Below, piece after piece: positions 1 through 5,895 of a stretch of 6,161 bases of DNA. The stretch lies in contig SKLB01000117.1 in NCBI GenBank assembly GCA_007123465.1, positions 1 through 6,161 on the forward strand. Direction: 5' to 3'. Origin of the DNA: Spirochaetales bacterium. Lineage in GTDB: Bacteria > Spirochaetota > Spirochaetia > DSM-27196 > PWMO01. Each line of letters starts with the position of its first letter. Positions within the stretch are counted from its first letter, which is position 1. Below the pieces are notes generated by a model. The model was given only the letters and a program-made list of their open reading frames with translations. It was not told the origin of the DNA and made no database searches. The position numbers and the translations under genes were made by a program.

Positions 1-1540
1 CGGCTTTGGCCAGCTGCAGTTCGCGCACATCGTGCTCGGTCAGATAGATCGCCTCGCCGTCGCGGGACTGTTCTGCTTCTGCTACCAGGAACGCCGGGCT
101 TGTTTCAAACTCGATGCAGCGTGTGCGAATGGCCGAGGGCACACTCTGCGGCAGTTCCTCCTGCCGCAGCAGCCGCCCGGTTTCATCAACGGCGCCGGTC
201 TGCAGCAGCACCGCCACAATATCCAGCATTCCTGAGCCGCAGATTCCGCTTGCCGGCGTAGAGTTGATGGTAGTCAGAGATACCTGGCCGCCTTCGGGTT
301 CAAACGCGAAGGAGTTGATCGCGCCGTCAACACCGCCAACACCAAAACGAATCTGAGCGCCCTCAAATGCCGGGCCGGCCGCGGTTGAGCAGGCCGCCAG
401 CCACTCGCCGTTTCCCAGTACAATCTCACCGTTGGTGCCGATATCGATCAGCAGACTGACCTCGGTGCGCTGTCGCATGCGCGACGCTACAATGGCTGCA
501 ACCACATCGGCACCCACGTAGCCGGAGATTCCCGGTAGCGTTACCACCTTAGCGTACGGGTTAATCTGTATGTCGAGCTCTGCGGCTGGCAGTGACAGCG
601 CTCGCGTAGCCACCGGGATGAACGGTGATACCCCGATTGCCGCGGGATCCAGGCCGCTGAAGAAATGCAGCATGGTAGTGTTGCCGGCCACCGCGGCAAG
701 GTAGATGTCGGTGAGCGGCACTGCGTTACGCTCGGCCAGGGTGGCCAGCATGGCGTTGACCTGGTCTACGATTGCCTGGTGGACCGGTGCTACACCGTGC
801 TTCTGGGAATAGGTGATCCGCGTCACTACGTCGGCGCCAAACTCGGCCTGGCGGTTGATCTCGGAGTAGACATCGACAGCACGGGCGCTGAGCAGATCCA
901 CCAGATAGGCTGCCACCGTGGTGGTGCCGATATCCACCGCTACGCCCCACAGGGTAGCGGCTGTGACTCCGGGTTCAACCGCCAGCAGCCGGCCGTAGTC
1001 TCCTGCGTCGTTCTCTATCAGCGCGGTTACTTCAAAGCCGTGGCGCCGGATGTCCTGCGCCAGTGCCTGCAGCGCCCGCACCGATAAGCACTGCGTTGCA
1101 CAACCGCTGGCGCCGAGAACCCGCTCCAGGTCCGGCCGCTGATCTTCGATCGAGGGCGGCGCAAGGTTGAGGGCACGCTTGGCCAGCAGGGGGTCGTTCT
1201 CAAGCGTTGCTGTTACCAGTGTAGCCTTGTTGCGGGTCTCGGCGTGCCAGCGGGGTACCTCAATCACCATCCCGTCTGAAGGAACCAGGCGGCAGGCAAA
1301 GCGCATCCCGTCGGCCAGACGCGCCGCGGAGAGCAGCCGCTGTTCCATTTTGCTGGGTTCTCCGGAGTCGCCTTCGAGTACCCGCACCAGGCACTTACCG
1401 CAGGTGCCCGATCCGCCGCACGGTGCGGCAATGGTGAAGCGGCTGTGCTGCAGCACGCTCAGTACGTCAGCGGCGCCGCCGGTGGCAACCTGGTGCTGCC
1501 GGCCGTCCTGGATGACGCCGATGGTCTGGTTCTGCTTCAT
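1..1540 (-). CDS. Corrinoid reductive activator (RACo-type), 2Fe-2S ferredoxin + ASKHA/DUF4445 domain, 3' end missing
   Basis: Likely ATP-dependent reactivator that reduces accidentally oxidised cob(II)alamin on a corrinoid protein back to cob(I)alamin in the cytoplasm. I translated the minus strand by hand from ATG at 1540; the frame stays open to the window edge, giving 513 visible residues. Residues about 1-90 are a plant-type ferredoxin domain with C41-x5-C47-x2-C50 and a fourth cysteine, C83, which fits a 2Fe-2S cluster. A linker follows, then an ASKHA-fold (acetate/sugar kinase, Hsc70, actin) domain with phosphate-loop-like motifs DIGTTT (D203) and DIGTNGE (D366) and a GICGSGMLD motif around C434. 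Family members are usually about 600-650 residues, so roughly 100 C-terminal residues lie outside the window. The start ATG overlaps the TGA of the DUF1638 gene (ATGA). The nearest SD-like GAGGGAG (1554-1560) is 13 nt away, so translational coupling is likely. The family is sure; the exact partner protein is inferred from the operon. Confidence 0.93.
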   Translation of the reverse strand, partial: MKQNQTIGVIQDGRQHQVATGGAADVLSVLQHSRFTIAAPCGGSGTCGKCLVRVLEGDSGEPSKMEQRLLSAARLADGMRFACRLVPSDGMVIEVPRWHAETRNKATLVTATLENDPLLAKRALNLAPPSIEDQRPDLERVLGASGCATQCLSVRALQALAQDIRRHGFEVTALIENDAGDYGRLLAVEPGVTAATLWGVAVDIGTTTVAAYLVDLLSARAVDVYSEINRQAEFGADVVTRITYSQKHGVAPVHQAIVDQVNAMLATLAERNAVPLTDIYLAAVAGNTTMLHFFSGLDPAAIGVSPFIPVATRALSLPAAELDIQINPYAKVVTLPGISGYVGADVVAAIVASRMRQRTEVSLLIDIGTNGEIVLGNGEWLAACSTAAGPAFEGAQIRFGVGGVDGAINSFAFEPEGGQVSLTTINSTPASGICGSGMLDIVAVLLQTGAVDETGRLLRQEELPQSVPSAIRTRCIEFETSPAFLVAEAEQSRDGEAIYLTEHDVRELQLAKA

Positions 1541-2280
1541 GATTCGGTTATGACTCCCTCGTCAAACGATGGGGCGATGGTCTTGCCCGGCTCGATTATC
1601 AGAAAACGCTCGTCCCAGTTGCCCTCTACAAAGTCGCGCAGCAGCTCGGAGCTGCCCTGCTGCTCATCAAAAGCCCACTGCAGGTATTCTGAGGCGCCTC
1701 TGGTCTCCTGCTTCAGCGGGTCAGCGGGCAGTTCGGGCCACTCGATGAAGGTGCAGCGGTTATACTTGGCAAGCCAGTCCTGTTCCATTTTCATCAGATA
1801 CTCGGCATTGTCTTCACCGTACTGCTCGCTGTAGTGCTGATAGGTCTTCTCGTAGCGGTCGCGGCCCGGCATCAGGACATTCTCCATCCAGCCGCGTGTA
1901 TACCAGTAGGTTCCCGGGTGGCTATCAAAGTACTCCTTGTAGCGCTTGCGGCTGCCCAGAAACAGCGAGATGCAGTCGTGCGCCCGCGGTACTACCAGGC
2001 GATACTTGCTCGACCTGATTCCCACAATCGCATTACTGCACAGGGCGTAGCCGAGCAGTATCGCATCGTACTCGCGGGACATGGCGTGGGGGCTGTGGGC
2101 CGGCGGCGCCTGTTCGGTCTCGATCTGGTTGATGGTCTCCTGCAGCGCGCTGCGCAGCCCGTCGGGTTGATCGTGAAAACGCTGGTCGAGAAACATCGTG
2201 TCAACGATGTTCTCTGAGCGCGAAGCCAGCAGACTTAACTCGCGAAACAGTACTTTGCAGGCGATAATCTTCAATCGCAT
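1537..2280 (-). CDS. DUF1638 domain-containing protein
   Basis: A 247-residue soluble protein with no signal peptide or membrane segment. It resembles the DUF1638 family: an N-terminal KIIACKV strand with C8, a central YDAILLGYALCSNAIVGI block (C81), then VPRAHDCISLFLGSRKRY (H101, D102, C103) and a tryptophan/tyrosine-rich stretch around residues 125-131. These cysteines and the histidine could form a metal or cofactor site, but that is inference. No biochemical role is established to my knowledge; family members recur beside corrinoid methyltransferase genes. Here it sits 3 nt after the PocR-type regulator and overlaps the corrinoid activator by 4 nt, so it is surely co-transcribed with both and probably serves corrinoid handling. 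The start at 2280 is supported by GAGGGG (2287-2292) 6 nt upstream, which lies inside the 3' end of the regulator gene. Confidence 0.88.
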   Translation of the reverse strand: MRLKIIACKVLFRELSLLASRSENIVDTMFLDQRFHDQPDGLRSALQETINQIETEQAPPAHSPHAMSREYDAILLGYALCSNAIVGIRSSKYRLVVPRAHDCISLFLGSRKRYKEYFDSHPGTYWYTRGWMENVLMPGRDRYEKTYQHYSEQYGEDNAEYLMKMEQDWLAKYNRCTFIEWPELPADPLKQETRGASEYLQWAFDEQQGSSELLRDFVEGNWDERFLIIEPGKTIAPSFDEGVITES

Positions 2281-2283
2281 TGT

Positions 2284-3594
2284 CTACCCCTCGGATTGTA
2301 CAGGTTGCTTAGGTTGCCCACCGGATTCACGGAAGCGTCCCGGACTGACCCCGGAGTGCTTCTTGAACACCTTGGTGAAGTAGCTCTGGTCCTCAAAGCC
2401 GACAAGGCCGGCTACATCGATAATCGGTATGCGAGAATTGACCAGCAGCGACTTGGCCTTGGTGATGCGATAGCGGTTCAAGAACTCGGTGAAAGTGGTC
2501 TTCATTTCTTCTTTGAACAGGCGGCTGAAATAGGTTGGGCTCAGCGACACGTGTGCCGCGATCTCGTCCAGCGGGATGCGTTCCATGTGGTGTTTCTTGA
2601 TGTAGGCGATGCTGCGCTGGATGACATCGACGTGTTTGACGTCCTTGAGAATGAACACGCAATCGGTGAAGCGGCGCATGATCCGCGACAGCCCGTAGGC
2701 GATGTCGTCGGCGTCGGTCATGGTGTAGAGCTGTTGCAGGTAGCGGAAGTTGAGGCCAAAGATCTGTTCGTTATCCGCGCCGCCCTGCAGCGCGGCGCGC
2801 GAGAGCAACACTGCGAGCTCGAGTACGCGCGCCTTGATTACATCAAGATCACGGCCGGAGGTGAAGAAAACGTACCCCAGTATCTCGTTGAGGATCTTCT
2901 GTGCTTCGGTCTGGTTGCCGCTGCGGATACACTCGAGCAGCAGCGACTCTTTCTCCACCGGGTAGCTCAGGCTGTCTTCGCCTTCGCTGTCGAGCTGCTT
3001 GATGTAGTGGATGTACTCCGAAATGCGCGAGTCTACCGCCAGCTTATCGTATTCAGCCTTGAAGGCTGCCTGGCCGCTTTCGGAGAGGAAGGTACTGAGC
3101 GTGTAGAGAATCTCGGACAGACTCTTGACGCGTACAGGATCCACGTAGGGCACGTTGCTGAAACGGCTCTTGAGTTCAACCGGGTCGGGCAGGACGTCGG
3201 GAAAGAGCCGGAAAAACTCCTGTTCAAAGAAATCGATCTCATCGACCCCCAGAACCGGCCCGCCGAGCAACGCTCCAACGGTTGCCCCCCTGATCACAAT
3301 CGGTGAGGTCCAGTGGATCAGCGAGATAGGGCAGAAGAAGATGTAACGGCCGCCAAAGCGCTCAGCGTGATAGATGCTGTACAGGTGGGTATCGCGACAG
3401 CCGCGCGGTTTCTCGGCCAGTAGCTGAAGCTTGCAGCAGCCGACGCACGGGTCGGGGCCTTCTCCGGCGCGGTAGAGTGAGTTGCCGTTGCGGTCGAGGA
3501 TCGAGCAACCTACGCCGGTGGCTCGGCTGTAGTCCTCAACTGACGTCACCGCCTTGTCGAAATCAAACGTTGTCACAGCGGTTGTGGTTGCCAT
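2284..3594 (-). CDS. PocR-sensory-domain AraC-family transcriptional regulator
   Basis: A 436-residue one-component regulator. Residues about 10-165 match the PocR ligand-sensing domain (VGCSILDRNGNSLYRAGEG, then RYIFFCPISLIHWTSPI and GALLGGPVLG). The middle, about 165-320, is a helical linker. Residues about 323-422 are an AraC-type DNA-binding domain with two helix-turn-helix units: LDEIAAHVSLSPTYFSRLF (342-360) and IIDVAGLVGFEDQSYFTKVF (391-410). The sensory domain is cysteine-rich: C30, C50, C53, C54, C66, C88. Salmonella PocR activates propanediol and cobalamin genes; here the neighbours imply control of the corrinoid methyl-transfer genes, including the divergent methyltransferase (inference). 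No Shine-Dalgarno precedes ATG 3594 and an in-frame TAG at 3601-3603 excludes an upstream start, so translation may begin on an almost leaderless transcript. The ligand is unknown. Confidence 0.93.
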   Translation of the reverse strand: MATTTAVTTFDFDKAVTSVEDYSRATGVGCSILDRNGNSLYRAGEGPDPCVGCCKLQLLAEKPRGCRDTHLYSIYHAERFGGRYIFFCPISLIHWTSPIVIRGATVGALLGGPVLGVDEIDFFEQEFFRLFPDVLPDPVELKSRFSNVPYVDPVRVKSLSEILYTLSTFLSESGQAAFKAEYDKLAVDSRISEYIHYIKQLDSEGEDSLSYPVEKESLLLECIRSGNQTEAQKILNEILGYVFFTSGRDLDVIKARVLELAVLLSRAALQGGADNEQIFGLNFRYLQQLYTMTDADDIAYGLSRIMRRFTDCVFILKDVKHVDVIQRSIAYIKKHHMERIPLDEIAAHVSLSPTYFSRLFKEEMKTTFTEFLNRYRITKAKSLLVNSRIPIIDVAGLVGFEDQSYFTKVFKKHSGVSPGRFRESGGQPKQPVQSEG

Positions 3595-3603
3595 ATATGA
3601 CTA

Positions 3604-3632
3604 ATTTTAGCGTAAAACAGACATTCTGTATC
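3604..3632 (-). promoter_or_regulatory. Candidate promoter of the PocR-type regulator operon
   Basis: Read on the minus strand: GATACA at 3632-3627 (3 of 6 to the -35 consensus), a 17-nt spacer, then TAAAAT at 3609-3604 (5 of 6 to the -10 consensus). The predicted transcription start is around 3597, only a few bases before the ATG at 3594. A short palindrome, ACAGA-CAT-TCTGT (3617-3629), lies in the spacer and could be an operator. The promoter is predicted by eye; read-through from the corrinoid-protein gene is an alternative source of transcript. Confidence 0.4.
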
Positions 3633-3670
3633 GAGGAGAGTAGTACAACACTGCGCCAGCCACGGGGAAG

Positions 3671-3701
3671 GCAGGGAGGTACCGCGGAGGCACCTCCCTG
3701 C
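3671..3701 (-). terminator. Hairpin between corrinoid-protein gene and regulator gene (attenuator or weak terminator)
   Basis: A perfect 10-bp inverted repeat, GCAGGGAGGT (3671-3680) with ACCTCCCTGC (3692-3701), encloses an 11-nt loop and starts 5 nt past the stop of the corrinoid-protein gene. No T-run follows on the minus strand (the next bases are CTTCCCC), so it does not look like a full intrinsic terminator. It could instead partly stop transcription or protect the 3' end of the corrinoid-protein mRNA, making carrier protein more abundant than regulator. Confidence 0.5.
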
Positions 3702-3705
3702 GGTG

Positions 3706-4350
3706 TCAGCTCGCTTTGGACTTGCAGTATTCTACTGCAACGTCGGCCGCGCTGGAGGCGTCCGGCGCGTAGAGATCAGCGCCCACGGTCTTGCAGAAGC
3801 TGTCGGTTACCGGAGCTCCTCCGACCATAATTCGGAAACGCTCGCGCACACCGTCTTCAACAATCTTGTCTACGATATTGCGCATCTCGGTCATGGTGGT
3901 TGTCAGCAGCGCGGAGCACGCGATAATATCTGCGTTGTGCTCGATTGCTGCGCTGACAAACTTTTCTGCCGGTACATCCACGCCGATGTCGATGACTTCG
4001 AGCCCTTTGCCTTCCATCATCATCCGCACCAGGTTCTTGCCGATATCGTGAAGGTCTCCCTTGACCGTACCAAGGACCACGGTGCCTTGAGACTTGACGC
4101 CGCTGGTTACCAGGTGAGGCTTGAGCACGGTAATGCCGGCGTTCATTGCACGGGCGGCAATCAGGACTTCGGGGACGTAGCACTGGTTGTTCTTGAATTT
4201 CTCGCCAATGATGCCCATGCCGTCCATCAGCCCTTCTTCCAGAACGGCCCGCGGCTCGAGACCTTCGTCAAGCGCCTTCTGCACCAGATCTTTGACCTCG
4301 TTTGCTTTGCCGCGCTGCAGGTTCTCGGATAGTTCACTCAGTAGACTCAT
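3706..4350 (-). CDS. Methyltransferase cognate corrinoid protein (MtbC/MttC/MtaC-like B12-binding)
   Basis: Cytoplasmic carrier that shuttles a methyl group on its bound corrinoid between two methyltransferases. The 214-residue length is normal for the family. Residues 1-85 form the helical B12-binding cap domain (EGLMDGMGIIGEKF, then YVPEVLIAARAMNAG). Residues about 88-214 are the Rossmann-like cobalamin domain: D99-L-H101-D-I-G104 supplies H101 as the lower cobalt ligand, followed by S146-A-L148 and the G177-G178 motif. The start at 4350 is chosen because GAGGAGG ends 5 nt upstream; a longer open frame from 4482 adds 44 basic, low-complexity residues with no family similarity and runs through the promoter. 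It is divergent from the methyltransferase gene and is first of the minus-strand genes. Its substrate-specific partner cannot be named from this window. Confidence 0.95.
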   Translation of the reverse strand: MSLLSELSENLQRGKANEVKDLVQKALDEGLEPRAVLEEGLMDGMGIIGEKFKNNQCYVPEVLIAARAMNAGITVLKPHLVTSGVKSQGTVVLGTVKGDLHDIGKNLVRMMMEGKGLEVIDIGVDVPAEKFVSAAIEHNADIIACSALLTTTMTEMRNIVDKIVEDGVRERFRIMVGGAPVTDSFCKTVGADLYAPDASSAADVAVEYCKSKAS

Positions 4351-4355
4351 TGTTT

Positions 4356-4362
4356 CCTCCTC
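4356..4362 (-). promoter_or_regulatory. Ribosome binding site that fixes the corrinoid-protein start
   Basis: GAGGAGG on the minus strand, 5 nt before ATG 4350. It is a near-perfect Shine-Dalgarno and is the main reason to reject the longer open frame beginning at 4482. Confidence 0.85.
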
Positions 4363-4395
4363 GGAGTCATTGTAACCACTCATGAAATCAGCTAC

Positions 4396-4424
4396 AGTAT
4401 AACTCAATCCCATCGTTGTGTATA
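4396..4424 (-). promoter_or_regulatory. Candidate promoter of the corrinoid-protein gene
   Basis: On the minus strand, TATACA at 4424-4419 (4 of 6 to the -35 consensus), a 17-nt spacer and TATACT at 4401-4396 (5 of 6 to the -10 consensus). The start would fall near 4389, giving a leader of about 39 nt that includes the GAGGAGG site. Predicted by eye and not tested. Confidence 0.5.
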
Positions 4425-4452
4425 AGACTTTCTTGCGCTGAATTGTAGTCTT

Positions 4453-4476
4453 TTGTCTGGTTTTTTGACTGGTTTT
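4453..4476 (+). repeat. Tandem 12-bp direct repeat, probable activator site
   Basis: Two perfectly adjacent 12-bp units, TTGTCTGGTTTT (4453-4464) and TTGACTGGTTTT (4465-4476), differ at one base. A poorer relative, TTGTAGTCTTTT, precedes them at 4443-4454. The pair lies between the divergent corrinoid-protein and methyltransferase genes, about 48 nt before the methyltransferase ATG. Adjacent direct repeats next to a -35 element suit an AraC-family activator, and such a regulator is encoded nearby. Binding is inferred. Confidence 0.55.
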
Positions 4477-4495
4477 CGGCACAAATAAGGATAGG
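4465..4495 (+). promoter_or_regulatory. Candidate activator-dependent promoter of the methyltransferase gene
   Basis: TTGACT (4465-4470) matches the -35 consensus at 5 of 6 positions and is part of the second 12-bp repeat. The region at the proper distance, about 4486-4495 (AAATAAGGATAG area), offers only a poor -10. A good -35 embedded in a repeat with a weak -10 suggests a promoter needing an activator. The exact -10 is uncertain. Confidence 0.35.
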
Positions 4496-4510
4496 TGGAA
4501 GCTGTGTTGC

Positions 4511-4516
4511 AGGAGG
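4511..4516 (+). promoter_or_regulatory. Ribosome binding site of the methyltransferase gene
   Basis: AGGAGG, 7 nt before ATG 4524. A consensus Shine-Dalgarno that confirms the chosen start. Confidence 0.85.
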
Positions 4517-4523
4517 CGCGTAA

Positions 4524-5549
4524 ATGACCGGTAGAGAGAGAATAAGCAGGGCTCTTCGCGGCGAGGCTACCGATTCGCTACCGCTGATTCCGATCTCAAT
4601 GATGATAGCCGCCGACGAGATCGGGGTGCCCTATAAGCAGTACGTGCTCGACGCCGCTGCGCACGCCAACGGCCAGATTGCCTTTGCGGCGCGCTATGAT
4701 ATCGATCACGTTTCGGCCATATCGTGTCCCACCAGTGAAGCGGCCGATCTCGGCGCGCGCATTTCCTATTACGACAATCAACCGCCGGCAGTGGACGAGA
4801 GTAACGCGCTGTTGCGGGACAAGACTCAGCTGCGCTCGCTGAAGGTGCCCGACCCGGGCAGCGGTGAACGCATGTCAAAGCGGCTGGAGGTCATCTCGCG
4901 CTTGAAGTCCCAGGTGGGTGCCGAGAAGATGGTCGAGGGCTGGGTTGAAGGGCCGATTGCCGAGAGCTGCGACTTGCGCGGGATCAACACCTTCATGATG
5001 GACTTCTACGATGATGAGCTGTTTGTACGCGAGCTGTTTGATTTTGTCTTTGAGGTTGCAATGGCCTTTGCGCGTGAACAGGTCAAAGCCGGAGCCGATG
5101 TCATCGGCGTTGGTGATGCCGCCGCTTCGCTCGCCGGCCCGGAGCTGTATCGGCAGTTCATCTGGGAGTACCAGAAGAAATATGTCCGCTCGCTGCACGA
5201 GATGGGGGCGTTGGTGCGGCTGCACATCTGCGGCAATACCACGCCGCTGCTGGCCATGCTCGGCGAAGTTGGGGCGGACATTCTGGACCTGGACTCGATG
5301 GTGCCGCTGGATGCTGCCCGCCGCGAGACCGGGCCCGGTCAGCTGCTCTCGGGTAACATCGACCCGGTGCGTGCGCTGCGCGACGGTACACCCGAATCGG
5401 TCCACGCCGCCTTCCAGGCCTGCCTCGATCAGGCCGGCGGCGGCCGCTACGCGGTCAACGCCGGCTGCGAGGTGCCGCGCGACACGCCGCCGCAGAATAT
5501 CGAGGCGATGCGCCGTTTTGCGCGAGAAACTCGTGCAAGCGACGGTTGA
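4524..5549 (+). CDS. Uroporphyrinogen decarboxylase-family (MtaA/CmuA-type) corrinoid methyltransferase
   Basis: A 341-residue cytoplasmic TIM-barrel protein of the UroD superfamily, in the branch that transfers methyl groups rather than decarboxylating porphyrins. The N-terminus (TGRERISRALRGEATDSLPL) is the usual family opening. The zinc/thiol-activation motif is visible as H234-x-C236 (RLHICGNT) and C315 (NAGCEVPRDTPPQN), the H-x-C-xn-C pattern of MtaA, MtbA and CmuA; this argues against a true HemE. Length is normal, with no signal peptide. It is divergent from the corrinoid protein, so the two genes together resemble a split version of CmuA, in which a UroD-type domain is fused to a corrinoid domain. 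In methanogens such enzymes methylate coenzyme M; in bacteria the homologues may act on a methyl donor or another acceptor. The substrate is not readable from sequence. Confidence 0.92.
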   Translation: MTGRERISRALRGEATDSLPLIPISMMIAADEIGVPYKQYVLDAAAHANGQIAFAARYDIDHVSAISCPTSEAADLGARISYYDNQPPAVDESNALLRDKTQLRSLKVPDPGSGERMSKRLEVISRLKSQVGAEKMVEGWVEGPIAESCDLRGINTFMMDFYDDELFVRELFDFVFEVAMAFAREQVKAGADVIGVGDAAASLAGPELYRQFIWEYQKKYVRSLHEMGALVRLHICGNTTPLLAMLGEVGADILDLDSMVPLDAARRETGPGQLLSGNIDPVRALRDGTPESVHAAFQACLDQAGGGRYAVNAGCEVPRDTPPQNIEAMRRFARETRASDG

Positions 5550-5578
5550 CAGCGCGCCAAACCCGGTTTAGGCTGTCA
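5547..5578 (+). terminator. Hairpin overlapping the methyltransferase stop codon
   Basis: TGACAGC (5547-5553, beginning with the TGA stop) pairs perfectly with GCTGTCA (5572-5578). Inside, AAACC (5559-5563) and GGTTT (5565-5569) form a second inverted repeat around one base. No T-run follows, so termination would be weak or factor-dependent; mRNA 3'-end protection or a protein site are alternatives. It separates the methyltransferase gene from the riboswitch-controlled unit. Confidence 0.45.
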
Positions 5579-5590
5579 TCCATACATACC

Positions 5591-5770
5591 GGATCACCGA
5601 GGAGGTGCACAGACCACGAAACTACAGCCGGAAAGGAAGAACGGAAACCTGTGTGAATCAGGTGCGGGCGTGCCGCTGTATGCGGATTTGAGGTTGCTCA
5701 CTGCCACTGTCCCTGCGGGATGGGAAGGCGAGATGCTGAATATCCGTGAGCCAGAAGACGATTCCTTTCT
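5591..5770 (+). ncRNA. Cobalamin riboswitch aptamer
   Basis: Conserved aptamer elements appear in the right order: GGAAACC (5643-5649); hairpin ACCTG/CAGGT (5647-5651 and 5659-5663) around a GTGAAT-like core; GCGGGCGTGCCGCTGTATGCGG with CCGC/GCGG arms (5673-5676, 5682-5685); CACTG (5705-5709); TCCC-TGC-GGGA hairpin (5710-5720); GGGAAGG (5722-5728); and the B12 box GAGCCAGAAGAC (5748-5759). It lies ahead of a TonB-dependent receptor gene, the classical target of this riboswitch, and would lower uptake when cobalamin is plentiful. The outer ends are approximate: the closing helix may be GGATC (5591-5595) with GATTCC, or GAAAGGAA (5631-5638) with TTCCTTTC (5762-5769). Confidence 0.92.
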
Positions 5771-5774
5771 TTAG

Positions 5775-5802
5775 ACGAAGCGCAGACAATACCGTGCTTC
5801 GT
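5775..5802 (+). other. Hairpin just after the riboswitch aptamer
   Basis: ACGAAGC (5775-5781) pairs perfectly with GCTTCGT (5796-5802) around a 14-nt loop; the stem gains a G-U pair at its base. The tail TCTCTC is pyrimidine-rich but not a clean T-run, so it may be a weak terminator or an accessory stem of the riboswitch. Confidence 0.45.
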
Positions 5803-5839
5803 TCTCTCACGTACAGGGGATGTGTAATGTAGCCGTGGC

Positions 5840-5858
5840 GTACCCAGTGCTGGTGTAC
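5840..5858 (+). promoter_or_regulatory. Hairpin containing a possible anti-Shine-Dalgarno strand
   Basis: GTACCCA (5840-5846) can pair with TGG-T-GTAC (5851-5858, one bulge). Its first six bases, GTACCC (5840-5845), are also perfectly complementary to GGGTAC (5926-5931), the end of the receptor gene's Shine-Dalgarno. The two pairings exclude each other, as expected of an expression platform that controls ribosome access. Inferred from complementarity only. Confidence 0.35.
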
Positions 5859-5895
5859 CGATCCGCTCTTACCATTCCTTCTGTGTAACAACACG

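Noticed and set aside
665..1087. A 140-codon plus-strand open frame
   Set aside because: It is the shadow of the ferredoxin/ASKHA activator gene, which is continuous on the other strand across this interval.
2296..3306. A 336-codon plus-strand open frame
   Set aside because: It is antisense to the PocR-type regulator, whose family motifs are unmistakable. The plus-strand translation shows no family features; it is a by-product of codon use.
3617..3629. ACAGA-CAT-TCTGT as an SOS (LexA) box
   Set aside because: The spacing and half-sites do not match the CTGT-N8-ACAG form, and the gene context is not DNA repair. Kept only as a possible local operator.
4424..4452. Inverted repeat AAGACT-N17-AGTCTT in the divergent promoter region
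   Set aside because: Six-base arms with a long spacer are likely by chance in this T-rich stretch. The adjacent tandem 12-bp repeats are the stronger signal.
4351..4482. A 44-codon N-terminal extension of the corrinoid protein
   Set aside because: The added residues are basic and unlike the family, the stretch overlaps the likely promoter, and a strong GAGGAGG precedes ATG 4350.
4875..5405. A 176-codon minus-strand open frame
   Set aside because: It is antisense to the methyltransferase, including its zinc-motif region, and has no recognisable features.
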